A DNA stretch of 24,790 nt. Source: a virus. The stretch lies in the IMG/VR virus record IMGVR_UViG_3300031603_000257, positions 1-24,790 of that record. One strand, written 5' to 3'. The number at the start of each line of letters is the position of its first letter. The stretch's first letter is position 1. Under the pieces are notes generated by a model. That model was not told the DNA's origin and did no database searches. It saw only the letters and a program-made list of their open reading frames with translations. Below are positions 5,679 to 13,915 of the stretch, in pieces. The translations under genes and the position numbers were made by a program.

Positions 5679-6625
5679 TGCGTGGTAATGAAAAGGTAGC
5701 CGCAGAGGTTACCCTGCCGCCAGGAATAATACTACCCAAGGGATACTTAAGTGTTTCCCAGATAGAGACATACCTCAAGTGTGGTATTCAGTATTACTTC
5801 CGATACATAGAAGGACTAATCTCTCCACCTAGTATAGAACTAGGTACAGGAAAAGCAGGGCATGCAGCCCTGGAGTTGAACTTCACCCACAAGGCAGTAA
5901 ACGGAGCCGATGCTCCACTAGACGAAGTTCTAGATCATTTCAGTGATCGGTTCGAAGCAGAGATGCAAGATGTATCTAGCCAGAACGCTACATACAAAGG
6001 TGCTGTCAAGGACAAGACTACTAAGCTAATTGAGATCCACCAGGACAAGGTGGCACCCAATCTAGTACCAGCCAGCCCAGATGACATCGAGGGTAAGATC
6101 GAGATGCCTATCGCAGGAATACCCATGGTGGGATACTACGATTTAGCTACTCAATCTACAGTAATAGATCACAAGTTTGTCAGCAGGACTAAGTCCAAAG
6201 CTGACGCAGACAATTCACTACAACTCACATTCTATGCCCGGGCAACTGGCAAGAAAGATGTTGCCTTTAATTGTCTTATTAAATCAAATAAGAGAGACAG
6301 TGGTACCTGGTCAGAACCCAGAGTAAACATTGTTAGTGGTAACCCACGTAATGCGCAAGACTTTCAATGGCTAGAGAGCGTAGTGAGATACGTAGCGAAT
6401 GCTATTTCTGCTGGTATCTTCCTTCCAGCGCCTCCAGATCACTGGGCATGCACTAAGAAGTGGTGTGGTTATTATCACAAATGCAGGGGTGCGGGAAAAG
6501 ATGTATCCCCTAAGATTATACAAATGAGCGGAACTAGAGATGTCAAGCTTCCAGCTGATACGAAGCAGCAGAAGCCCGTACTGGGTGGTCCGGTCACAAC
6601 TAAAATTCATGAAGTAAATAGCTAG
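5678..6625 (+). CDS. PD-(D/E)XK nuclease, Cas4/AddB-like with 4-Cys (4Fe-4S-type) motif
   Basis: A 315-residue RecB-family exonuclease. Visible motifs in order: the SxSQIETYLKC opening helix with Cys35; His62 in GTGKAGHAALE; Asp155 in VGYYDL; Asp164 and Lys166 in VIDHK (the D-x-K catalytic pair); Gln182 and Tyr186 in LQLTFY (the QxxxY motif); then Cys258, Cys263 and Cys269. One early Cys plus three late Cys is the iron-sulfur cluster layout of Cas4 and AddB nucleases. Such enzymes degrade DNA from ends and support recombination or replication. No cas gene or helicase is next to it, so a role in phage DNA recombination is likelier than CRISPR adaptation. It overlaps the previous stop by one base. 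Confidence 0.88.
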   Translation: MRGNEKVAAEVTLPPGIILPKGYLSVSQIETYLKCGIQYYFRYIEGLISPPSIELGTGKAGHAALELNFTHKAVNGADAPLDEVLDHFSDRFEAEMQDVSSQNATYKGAVKDKTTKLIEIHQDKVAPNLVPASPDDIEGKIEMPIAGIPMVGYYDLATQSTVIDHKFVSRTKSKADADNSLQLTFYARATGKKDVAFNCLIKSNKRDSGTWSEPRVNIVSGNPRNAQDFQWLESVVRYVANAISAGIFLPAPPDHWACTKKWCGYYHKCRGAGKDVSPKIIQMSGTRDVKLPADTKQQKPVLGGPVTTKIHEVNS

Positions 6626-6634
6626 GAGCTGTCG

Positions 6635-7759
6635 ATGAACATAAGATACGAATACCCAATGGGAGTAGATGAACTCGAACCAGTAGCACTGGGATACCTC
6701 AGACTAATGATGGAAGAGAATACTCTCGTCATGCCACCTATGATAGGAATGACGATTCAAGCAATACTAGGAGAATGTAAAACAGAAGCTCCTACAGAAG
6801 AAGGTAATTGGGATGTCACGGTAGCTCACCTGCAGCCGGCCCATGCCCCAATCTTCGAAGACAACAAACCCACCATCTTGGTGTCCAGTTTTCTGGCAAC
6901 CCCTCTTCCTCAGGAATGGAAACCATTCCTGGATCAAGCAGCTGGAATAATAGTACCAGGCGAGGACATCGCAGTAGCCTACAGGGCTATGACAGATACC
7001 CCAGTACTTGCCATACCTTTACCATTACCACCAATGGGCGGTTCGGACAAACGCCCAGTACCGGAATCCCTGGTTGGTAAAAAGTATCTCATGTGGAGTG
7101 GCCCATCCGGAATGATGAGTAATCTAGCCCCACTCGTAAAGGCCTACTACAACGCCGTACCTGAGAAGTCGTTAGATAAATATACACTAGTGTTGTCCAC
7201 CAACGGACCACTAGCCGGAGCAGATGGATCGCCCATAGACGTCATTAAAGCGGCCAAGAGGGAACTCAATTTCCGAGGCGAAACGTATCCATCTATTCAA
7301 CTGTTCGACGGAACAGAGATGCCTATAGTTCGGCAAGGTCTGTTACAGAACGCACACGCATTCGTGTCCTTCTCTATGGACGATCCATTTGCTATACATG
7401 TGAAAAATGCGGTATCAGCAGGTATTCCCGTAGTGAGTACAGGATACAAGCAACTCGGTGGTCTCATTAACGTTCCAGTTAATTCAGGTGAACCAGTACT
7501 TCCGTATCCAGAATTAGCCCTGGACCCGAAGACTATGTCTTGGGATATGCCAGACCTGACACAACTGACCAGTACTTTGCAGAAACTCCTAGAGGATCAG
7601 GAATTCTATAGCAAGTTAGAAAAGGCCAGTCAAGAGGTATGCCAAGCCTACGCTGACCGGCTTAAGCCCGATACTGAGGTTCTTACGAATTGGCTAACGG
7701 AGATATCGGACTCATGCAAAGAAAACGAAGAACCAACCGAAGATGGGATAAGTACCTAG
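6635..7759 (+). CDS. GT-B glycosyltransferase-like protein
   Basis: A 374-residue protein with GT4-like, two-domain GT-B organisation. The N-terminal domain (about 1-145) has alternating strands and helices including LVSSFLATPLPQEW and GIIVPGEDI. The C-terminal domain begins near YLMWSGPSGMMSNLAPLV (151) and holds FVSFSMDDPFAIHVKNAVSAG (243-263), followed by IPVV, equivalent to the family's EX7E segment. Here the two acidic positions read Asp250 and Asn258, so donor binding may be altered. A good AGGAG ribosome site precedes the ATG. The sugar and acceptor are unknown; DNA, virion protein or host surface are all possible. Resembles, in plan but not in detail, the second glycosyltransferase at 10833. 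Confidence 0.75.
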   Translation: MNIRYEYPMGVDELEPVALGYLRLMMEENTLVMPPMIGMTIQAILGECKTEAPTEEGNWDVTVAHLQPAHAPIFEDNKPTILVSSFLATPLPQEWKPFLDQAAGIIVPGEDIAVAYRAMTDTPVLAIPLPLPPMGGSDKRPVPESLVGKKYLMWSGPSGMMSNLAPLVKAYYNAVPEKSLDKYTLVLSTNGPLAGADGSPIDVIKAAKRELNFRGETYPSIQLFDGTEMPIVRQGLLQNAHAFVSFSMDDPFAIHVKNAVSAGIPVVSTGYKQLGGLINVPVNSGEPVLPYPELALDPKTMSWDMPDLTQLTSTLQKLLEDQEFYSKLEKASQEVCQAYADRLKPDTEVLTNWLTEISDSCKENEEPTEDGIST

Positions 7760-7905
7760 TACTATCCACTATTCGTCGACTAGACGACGTCAATTACTCC
7801 GTGGTCAGAGCTGAGGACGAGGCCTTACTGAAGGCAGCTAAGAAGTTCTTCGACACATGGGAAGACGCCGTAAACGAAGCAGGACGTGGCGACGAGCTCA
7901 AATGA
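7714..7905 (+). CDS. Hypothetical small basic protein
   Basis: A 63-residue protein with a basic N-terminus (MQRKRRTNRRWDKYLVLS) and a helical C-terminal half (ALLKAAKKFFDTWEDAVNEAG). I chose the ATG at 7714, with GGAG eleven bases upstream; a TTG at 7690 preceded by GAGGT nine bases upstream would give 71 residues and is a real alternative. Either start overlaps the end of the glycosyltransferase. It is the last gene before the 7923-7975 terminator. No family is recognised. Confidence 0.55.
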   Translation: MQRKRRTNRRWDKYLVLSTIRRLDDVNYSVVRAEDEALLKAAKKFFDTWEDAVNEAGRGDELK

Positions 7906-7922
7906 TTTATCCTGCACCCCCA

Positions 7923-7975
7923 GGGAGTTCCCGCTCCCACACAGACGAAGCCCGGTTTCCCCCTGCTGGGCTTTT
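7923..7975 (+). terminator. Probable intrinsic terminator, two hairpins
   Basis: GGGAG/CTCCC (7923-7927 with 7934-7938) is followed by AAGCCC/GGGCTT (7948-7953 with 7968-7973) running into a short T stretch. It sits 18 bases after the stop at 7905 and just before a TGCCATAAC motif, a terminator-then-promoter arrangement. Confidence 0.65.
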
Positions 7976-7980
7976 CTGTA

Positions 7981-7989
7981 TGCCATAAC
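7981..7989 (+). promoter_or_regulatory. TGCCATAAC motif (rightward)
   Basis: TGCCATAACAT lies directly after the terminator and only 10 bases before the ATG at 8000, with GAGGTGAT between. If it is a -10 element, the leader would be very short. Confidence 0.55.
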
Positions 7990-7999
7990 ATGAGGTGAT

Positions 8000-8389
8000 A
8001 TGATAAGAATTAAACACTTTGACGGGGTTACTGAAACCCACAGATCAATAGAAATAGATTACTTCCCAGGAGTAGATAGACTGTCCTTTTTGGATAAACT
8101 ACTAGGAATATTCCGACAACAGAGCGATATAGTAACTACTATTCAATGGCTCTCATTCCTAGAGCTAGAAGTAGAAGACCCCAAGTCCTTGCCGTACGGA
8201 ATGAAGACCTATCTAAAGAAACGACCAACTCCGTACTTAAAGTTCCCGGCCATACGAATAACCCGGGATACTCAAAATCCTAACCACGACCTAATGTGGG
8301 AAGATCTTCTACAGCTGCCCAGGGCGGCTAGTGAATCCACCTTATATGAGTTATTACTAAAGTACCTGGCAGAGGGTGAACTAGAATGA
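8000..8389 (+). CDS. Hypothetical protein
   Basis: A 129-residue protein, first gene of the second rightward unit. It begins with a beta-strand-like segment (MIRIKHFDGVTETHRSIEID), followed by a helix-rich middle. No catalytic motif or family is recognised. GAGGTG precedes the ATG at good spacing. The stop overlaps the next start as ATGA, so it is probably co-translated with the large protein that follows. A position just before a membrane protein and upstream of structural genes hints at a virion role, but this is inference. Confidence 0.7.
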   Translation: MIRIKHFDGVTETHRSIEIDYFPGVDRLSFLDKLLGIFRQQSDIVTTIQWLSFLELEVEDPKSLPYGMKTYLKKRPTPYLKFPAIRITRDTQNPNHDLMWEDLLQLPRAASESTLYELLLKYLAEGELE

Positions 8390-9603
8390 GTGACCGTAAT
8401 AAACTAGAATCAATATTTGATGCCAAGTATCGGCCTAAAGAGACCAAAGGCGATACTAGGGTATTGTCTACCTCTGAGGAATCCAAAGGAAAAATAGACA
8501 CATACTTACGTAGCGTAGCGGAAGACTTAGCTAAGAGGCATCTATATAAAATGCTCATGGCTAAACGACTACGTGACTCAATCAGAAAGAAGCTAGAAGA
8601 ATCACTAGCTGACTTCTCCGTAGACATAGATCCGGCTGACAACCCGCTGCTAGCCAGAGCCCTACAGAGGATATCAGGTAACCCAAACAGTTTGACATGG
8701 GCTGACATAGCGAAGTCATATTCAATATACCGTAATGTACCAACGGCAGCACTTGGATACGATCCAGTGGCAGCCATCAACGGTCAAGTTGGAGACAACG
8801 GCGAATATCTCGTAAACCACTTCGGAGACAGAAGACCACAGAGCTGTGACGAGATGGCAGATGGCAGTTGGATGGACAACCTCGGTGACGACTTAGATGA
8901 CTTTACAGATAGGATTACGGACCCCAAACCAATAGACAGCGTAATGGAGGGGGTATCCGATGCATTGCAATTTACTTTATTGCAAATGCTATGGGCAATG
9001 TTACTGTTCTTCTTCTTTACCGCTTGTGGTGATTTCTTCAACAGATTTAGAAACGTCCCAATAGTAGCAGGATTCGTAAAGAAAGTAGTCCGAATGTTCA
9101 GACGTCTAGCGGCACGGCAGCAATGTGCCATGAGCGGAGGGGCAGATTGTGAGCAATACGCATTAGATATGTACCCAGACGAGGACGAGGACGACGGAAC
9201 TATCTGGGAAGAAATGGGAGAGGCATTTGGGGAACCCATCTACCAACGTGGAGATAACGTCAGTACTTGCGCAGAAGCATCCTCTACGGTATTGAACTTC
9301 GTGCGCATACGTAGTGCCGCAGCGGGGCAATCCGCCCTAGACACAGAATCCACTATACCAGACTGGGCAACGGTACTCACAGGTCTTATAATGGCCTACA
9401 CGGATGACCAGTTTGCATCATCTTCTCAGTTCCTACTAGATACGTCAGACTTTGGACCCATGGAAGATACCATAGGCGGGAGTGACATAACAGTAGGTGA
9501 AGCAGTTGATGAACTTGAATTAGACTCTAAACAAAATCCAATATACAGAATAAGGTATTACGGAGGTAATAAGGAACGATGGAAAAACCTGATACAGTCG
9601 TAG
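8386..9603 (+). CDS. Unknown 405-residue protein with one transmembrane segment
   Basis: Residues 1-75 are charged and helical. A strongly hydrophobic segment at about 195-214 (LLQMLWAMLLFFFFTAC) is a probable membrane helix, followed by a basic stretch (RFRNVPIVAGFVKKVVRMFRR). An acidic run (DEDEDDGTIWEEMGEAFGEP) lies near 265-285, and several cysteines are scattered (154, 214 and later). No family is recognised. It has general features in common with the unknown 637-residue protein at 19368 (large, acidic, one or two hydrophobic helices, near packaging genes), but I see no clear sequence match. It could be a virion or injected protein. Confidence 0.7.
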   Translation: MSDRNKLESIFDAKYRPKETKGDTRVLSTSEESKGKIDTYLRSVAEDLAKRHLYKMLMAKRLRDSIRKKLEESLADFSVDIDPADNPLLARALQRISGNPNSLTWADIAKSYSIYRNVPTAALGYDPVAAINGQVGDNGEYLVNHFGDRRPQSCDEMADGSWMDNLGDDLDDFTDRITDPKPIDSVMEGVSDALQFTLLQMLWAMLLFFFFTACGDFFNRFRNVPIVAGFVKKVVRMFRRLAARQQCAMSGGADCEQYALDMYPDEDEDDGTIWEEMGEAFGEPIYQRGDNVSTCAEASSTVLNFVRIRSAAAGQSALDTESTIPDWATVLTGLIMAYTDDQFASSSQFLLDTSDFGPMEDTIGGSDITVGEAVDELELDSKQNPIYRIRYYGGNKERWKNLIQS

Positions 9604-9869
9604 AAGTAACATCCCAAGAGCTATTAGCCGGGGACACGGACGGTGACATTAATCCTTTGCTTTCAAGGACATGGATAGATGACATCGAAGTTGAATTCGA
9701 AGGTAAACATCAATTTGAATACAATGAACAAAAAGTTACTCTGATATGCATATGCACGGAAGAGGTAGAACTTTTCGACCACAGTCAAGCCACGTGCTTG
9801 AAGTGTGGACGTGTCTATACCATGGAGACCAAGATAAAAGTATCCTGGGTAGGCAAGGAAGATAGTTAA
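9579..9869 (+). CDS. Zinc-ribbon protein
   Basis: A 96-residue acidic protein whose second half has cysteines 57, 59, 73 and 76 (LICICTEE...CLKCGRVY), a plausible zinc ribbon with an unusual CxC first knuckle. The N-terminal 45 residues are acidic. The ATG lies within the last 25 bases of the preceding gene, with AAGGA just upstream. The next gene begins on the last base of its stop. No specific family is recognised; a role in nucleic-acid or protein binding is only suggested by the ribbon. Confidence 0.7.
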   Translation: MEKPDTVVEVTSQELLAGDTDGDINPLLSRTWIDDIEVEFEGKHQFEYNEQKVTLICICTEEVELFDHSQATCLKCGRVYTMETKIKVSWVGKEDS

Positions 9870-10237
9870 TGATCATTATTAGAATGCTGGACGGTAAGCC
9901 AGTAAGAGTAGAACTTACCCTGTTCAGAGTATTAGAGGATGAATACCTACGGCTTATTAAAAAAGCCAAGGACTTGAAACAGTCTATTACATTCAACCAG
10001 GATAACGACGCCGGGGAATTCATCCCTGTCAGCCACACACCTCCTATATTAGAAAAGTATTATAAGATGACTTCGGAAGCCGATCAGAGTCAGCTATTGG
10101 ATGTCAACCAAATTACGGTGGAGATACACGACCGTATCGATCCATCTGGAATTACAGAGACACACTTCTTCATAACCGAACTAACAGAAGAAGAAGAAAA
10201 AGCACTAAATGAGGTCATATCATATGGAACAGCTTAA
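9869..10237 (+). CDS. Hypothetical protein
   Basis: A 122-residue protein with short N-terminal strands (MIIIRMLDGKPVRVELT), a helix (residues 25-42) and a C-terminal strand followed by an acidic helix (FFITELTEEEEKALNEV). No motif is recognised. AAGGA precedes the ATG. It is coupled by one base to the zinc-ribbon gene and overlaps the next start, so it belongs to the same transcript. Confidence 0.65.
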   Translation: MIIIRMLDGKPVRVELTLFRVLEDEYLRLIKKAKDLKQSITFNQDNDAGEFIPVSHTPPILEKYYKMTSEADQSQLLDVNQITVEIHDRIDPSGITETHFFITELTEEEEKALNEVISYGTA

Positions 10238-10628
10238 AACCGTAAGTGATCTCCCTAAGCCACTGGAGATAATAGCACGATCCTTCCTAGAGGGCGGTGA
10301 GGATTACACACCAGAAATATTCCATTGTGTTCCTGACGATCTCAAGAAACTAATGGATGAGGATGATTTGGTATTTCAAATCATACTAGATAAGCAGTAT
10401 GAGAAATACTACCTAGTAGCAGTAGGAGAATCAGACAGGGCTTACCAAAGTCAATTGGTAATGCATAACCCTATACACACAAAACGAGCCAGTATGTACT
10501 TCTCAGAAGTAAGCGGACCTTGGATATATGCCGAACGGCAGAACTTCGAGAACCGTCAGATGTACGACGCAGACGTAGAGTACGACGGTGATGAGTCTTT
10601 CATCATCCCAGAAAAGTATCAGCACTGA
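10224..10628 (+). CDS. Hypothetical protein
   Basis: A 134-residue acidic protein of no recognised family. I prefer the ATG at 10224 because GAGGT lies eight bases upstream of it; the earlier ATG at 10209 would use part of that ribosome site as coding sequence. Residues 45-75 (VFQIILDKQYEKYYLVAVGES) look like paired strands. It overlaps the preceding gene by 14 bases and the following one by about 38. Confidence 0.65.
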   Translation: MEQLKTVSDLPKPLEIIARSFLEGGEDYTPEIFHCVPDDLKKLMDEDDLVFQIILDKQYEKYYLVAVGESDRAYQSQLVMHNPIHTKRASMYFSEVSGPWIYAERQNFENRQMYDADVEYDGDESFIIPEKYQH

Positions 10629-10836
10629 TGTCTTGGATAAGTTCGAGCGCTTTTTCCTATATGAAATTGCACCCGAATACCTGAGACATAACAAGTACTG
10701 GCAGGCGTTTTTGAAGATACGAACTCTCCGAGGAATCGGATGTAACTTTTCCCTTAGAGTTTGCGAAAAGCTGGTTGAAGAGAATGCAGAGCTCGCCAAC
10801 CAGATTCTTAACGAAGAAATCAAGAGGACTAAATGA
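10591..10836 (+). CDS. Hypothetical helical protein, start uncertain
   Basis: An 81-residue basic, helical protein (body KFERFFLYEIAPEYLRHNKY, then repeated charged helices). The end is well supported by the ATGA overlap with the glycosyltransferase at 10833. The start is not: ATG 10591 (or GTG 10588) overlaps the previous gene by 38 bases, while a TTG at 10633 would avoid overlap but lacks a clear ribosome site. No family is recognised. Confidence 0.55.
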   Translation: MSLSSSQKSISTDVLDKFERFFLYEIAPEYLRHNKYWQAFLKIRTLRGIGCNFSLRVCEKLVEENAELANQILNEEIKRTK

Positions 10837-12215
10837 AGATTTTAATCGTAGCTCCATCGGCATCAAACCATTACGGAGAGAGCCGACTCACGAGAGACCT
10901 AGTGAAGATGTTCCGTTCATCAGGTAACACCGTAGCGCACATAGCGTTAGGTCACGAATACACCGCTTTCAACGCAGAGTTAGGTGAAACCTTTAGCACA
11001 CTTAAGGATCACTCCCAGTGCTGCCAGGCGCAAGGTCCGGTACTGGAATACCAGAACGGCCATCAACTCGGTTATCTTATTTACAAAGAAGGCCAGATGG
11101 TGCCATGGGAGAAAGAAGTCCCATGCCAGAAAGGCCGCCTCATGGAGGAAGACCTCCACGCAACCCAAACCTTTACGTTTTCAGCAGCCAGTCAGAAGCC
11201 CGACCTAGTCATCACGTTAGGCTCCTATCAAGCCGGAGTAGCTGTAACAGCAAGCCCATTGCGACGTTCTTTCAAACATGTACATTACGTCACGATGGAA
11301 GGCACTAGCCTACCAGAAGTTAGCTTCGGCGGGGCTGATGATGCCAGCATTAGAACGCTTCTGGCATCGGCAGACGCCATCGTTACAAACTCAGAAGCAG
11401 CAAATAAGGAACTCATTCGTAGGTTCGGCAGTGATGCATCAGCACTGGTAATCCCCGAAGGTATAGATACAGATACTTTCGTACAATTACCAACAGAGGC
11501 TGCCGATCGTTTAACACGCACCAATCGAACCAATCTCGTTAAGATAACCAAAGACGGGGGATATTCCCTCGACATTGAGGATCTTTCCGATACATTCAAC
11601 ATTCTATCGATCGCCCGTAATACAGAGCGCAAGAACATCCCTTTACTATTTGAGGCGGTAGACCAGATGAGACATGAAACTCCTGGTTTGGATAAACGTG
11701 ACGTTCGTTTGATCCTACATGTACCCGCCGATGTCTACAGAGGCTGGCACTTGAGTCATCTCGTCGACAAGTATAAAGCCTGGGACTGGGCGTACATTCA
11801 CTACCAGTATAATCCAGACTTCCATCTTGACGATAAAGAACTCAATAGCTTGTTCTCGATCGCAGACGTATACCTATCCATGTCGTCAGCCGAGAGCTGG
11901 AATACCGCAGCGATGCAAGCAGTATCTGCATCAGTTCCGGTAGTAACACCACTCTTTCCTACTTCTCACGAATGGGGAGATGAAGTACTATTCGAAACAC
12001 AGCCGCTTATGACTATCCTGAAACCAGGAACTCACGTAGAATGGGTAATGCCAGATACGAAGCACAGCGCTGACGGACTTAAGAGAGCATACGAGGGCAC
12101 CTATGCCCCGGATAACCTCCGATCGACTGCTCTTAAATACGATTGGTTCAAGGTCAAACAGTTCTGGACGAAGCTAACGGATAGCTTTAACTTAGGAACA
12201 ATTATCAATGCCTAG
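10833..12215 (+). CDS. GT4-like glycosyltransferase
   Basis: A 460-residue GT-B enzyme of the GT4 type. The N-terminal domain opens with MKILIVAPSASNHYGESRLT and includes a YVTMEGTSLP segment. TNSEAANKELIRRFG, then VIPEGIDTDTF (207-217), is the classic linker between domains. The C-terminal domain has LSIARNTERKNIPLLFEAV (258-276) and SAESWNTAAMQAVSASVPVV (352-371), matching the EX7E donor-binding segment, but the second Glu is Gln (Glu354, Gln362). GT4 enzymes move sugar from nucleotide donors to varied acceptors. The acceptor is unknown; phage examples modify DNA, capsid or host glycans. It is followed by a phosphoesterase with a small overlap. Confidence 0.85.
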   Translation: MKILIVAPSASNHYGESRLTRDLVKMFRSSGNTVAHIALGHEYTAFNAELGETFSTLKDHSQCCQAQGPVLEYQNGHQLGYLIYKEGQMVPWEKEVPCQKGRLMEEDLHATQTFTFSAASQKPDLVITLGSYQAGVAVTASPLRRSFKHVHYVTMEGTSLPEVSFGGADDASIRTLLASADAIVTNSEAANKELIRRFGSDASALVIPEGIDTDTFVQLPTEAADRLTRTNRTNLVKITKDGGYSLDIEDLSDTFNILSIARNTERKNIPLLFEAVDQMRHETPGLDKRDVRLILHVPADVYRGWHLSHLVDKYKAWDWAYIHYQYNPDFHLDDKELNSLFSIADVYLSMSSAESWNTAAMQAVSASVPVVTPLFPTSHEWGDEVLFETQPLMTILKPGTHVEWVMPDTKHSADGLKRAYEGTYAPDNLRSTALKYDWFKVKQFWTKLTDSFNLGTIINA

Positions 12216-13188
12216 AACTTACTTTCAGTACAAAGACGAACATTACATCTGGTTAGATGAATATGTGAAGAAAGACCCCGACCACAGTTGGGGCAAACGA
12301 ACTGCTAAATTCAACAAGAAGTTCGGTACTGAACAATCAGAACCAACACTCTATCAGACCTTTCGCTCAGCAAAACAGGGCGGTAAGATAACACAAGCAC
12401 GGAAGAACATCAAGTCGAAACTGACTCTTAGTAACCAGGATTATGTCAAGGTTATGATTATCCCCGACATGCATGTGCCATACCATGATGAGAGAGCACT
12501 CAACGCCCTCTTGGCTGCAGGACAGGATTGGAAACCCGATCTAGTCGTACAGCTTGGTGATCTGCTTGACTTCTATGGGATCTCCTTCTTCGATAAAAGT
12601 ATCAAAGAAGCCAACGCTCTCGTAGACGAACTCTACTACGGGCGAGAAGCGCTAGCCTCTATCCGCGCAGCTTTCCCTACGCAAGAGATTCACATGATCA
12701 AAGGTAACCACGAGAACCGCTGGAATAAGCATCTCAGAAAGCACTCTCCGGAGTTCTACAACCTTCTCGGTCATGATTCATTTACCGATTACCTGGAACT
12801 GGATACGATGAACATCCAGTACCACGAGTACGATTATCTCTACCGTGGATTTCAATTCACACACGGAGAAATAGTACGCAAGTACGCCGGTTACACTGCT
12901 AAAGCACAACATGAGAAGAGCATGTGCGACGGCGCCATGGGCCATACCCACCGAATGGGAATGTTCACCCATACATACCGCGAACAGAAGTCATATACAT
13001 TCATAGAATGTGGTCATCTGTTTAAGACGGAACTGGCGACCTACATCACTGGGAACCCGAACTGGCAACAGGGCGGAGTATTCGCAGAGCTGTGGTGGCC
13101 CACACCGGACCATCTCGAAGTAATGCCTCAGTTCATTAAAACCGTAAACGGCGAGACAGTCCACAACGGTAGAAAGTATGCCGGATAA
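12208..13188 (+). CDS. Metallophosphoesterase (calcineurin-like)
   Basis: A 326-residue protein with all metal-binding blocks of the calcineurin-like family: Asp87-x-His89 in IIPDMHVPYHDE, Asp118 in QLGDLLD, Asn167-His168 in KGNHENR, His219 in FTHGE, and His246/His248 in GHTHR. Residues 1-75 form an added basic N-terminal region, possibly helix-turn-helix-like (RTAKFNKKFGTEQSEPTLYQ). Such enzymes use two metals to cut phosphodiester or phosphate esters, so DNA, RNA or nucleotide substrates are possible. It overlaps the glycosyltransferase upstream by 8 bases and the next gene by 11. Confidence 0.9.
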   Translation: MPRTYFQYKDEHYIWLDEYVKKDPDHSWGKRTAKFNKKFGTEQSEPTLYQTFRSAKQGGKITQARKNIKSKLTLSNQDYVKVMIIPDMHVPYHDERALNALLAAGQDWKPDLVVQLGDLLDFYGISFFDKSIKEANALVDELYYGREALASIRAAFPTQEIHMIKGNHENRWNKHLRKHSPEFYNLLGHDSFTDYLELDTMNIQYHEYDYLYRGFQFTHGEIVRKYAGYTAKAQHEKSMCDGAMGHTHRMGMFTHTYREQKSYTFIECGHLFKTELATYITGNPNWQQGGVFAELWWPTPDHLEVMPQFIKTVNGETVHNGRKYAG

Positions 13189-13915
13189 AGAACATAAAGA
13201 AAAGTCCTCTGCCATAGAACAGAACACCCAACCCAGCAATCATCTTGTTGAGTTGGGTGATTCCATTCGTAGGGTGTTAGAAGCATTCCCCAAGGAAATA
13301 GCCAAGGGAATGAATCTCACCAACGAAGAAGTCACGGCAATAATGCAAGCCACTAACAAGGGCGTGAACTCACTATCTGCCACCATTCCACGAAAGTGCG
13401 AAGAAGGTAACTGCGAGTACAGCTCTGTTTGTGTGTTTTATAAATTAGATCTAACTAAACCGGGGATACTATGTCCAGATGAGATAATGTTCATCGAGAC
13501 GGCTGCTCCCCAATTAGCCAAGGACATGGCCATCGACACGGAAAATTATGTCGAATGGGATATGCTCCAGGACTACGTAGACGCCATGGTGCGAGAACGC
13601 CGTGCACGTCGTCTATTAAGTCTCGAAGGAGAAACACAGGAATCAGTAACAGCTGTAGATCAGAAGTCTGGTACTGCATTCTATGAGAAACGTCTTAACG
13701 TAGCTCATGAGATTCTCCTGCGCTCACAGAAGCGTAAAGATAAGATCCGTAAGGATCTACTGCTAACCCGCGAGATGCGTCTGAAATTCCAGACGGAAGC
13801 TGGTAAGGACGAGAGCACAAGTCTATCAGACCTGCGTTCACGTCTCACCGACCCCATTAAGAATGCGGAAGATGCAGAGGTTTCGGAAATACCGAAGCCA
13901 GATAAGGAATCATAA
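13178..13915 (+). CDS. Four-Cys protein, possible small-terminase-like partner
   Basis: A 245-residue charged protein. Cysteines 74, 79, 85 and 99 (RKCEEGNCEYSSVCVFYKLD and LCPDEI) form a compact metal-binding pattern. I recall, without being able to check, a similar C...C...C...CPxE pattern in phage proteins encoded before large terminases. The second half (residues 130-215) is helical and very basic, suited to DNA or protein contact. Its position a few genes before the large terminase and its size fit a small-terminase-like role, but residues typical of known small terminases were not identified, so this stays a guess. Adjacent genes overlap by 11 bases and 1 base. Confidence 0.5.
   Translation: MPDKEHKEKSSAIEQNTQPSNHLVELGDSIRRVLEAFPKEIAKGMNLTNEEVTAIMQATNKGVNSLSATIPRKCEEGNCEYSSVCVFYKLDLTKPGILCPDEIMFIETAAPQLAKDMAIDTENYVEWDMLQDYVDAMVRERRARRLLSLEGETQESVTAVDQKSGTAFYEKRLNVAHEILLRSQKRKDKIRKDLLLTREMRLKFQTEAGKDESTSLSDLRSRLTDPIKNAEDAEVSEIPKPDKES

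Noticed and set aside
9483-9491. TGACATAAC inside the gene at 8386-9603 as a promoter
   Set aside because: It is within coding sequence and about 90 bases before the next start; the exact 9-mer TGCCATAAC was not seen inside genes.
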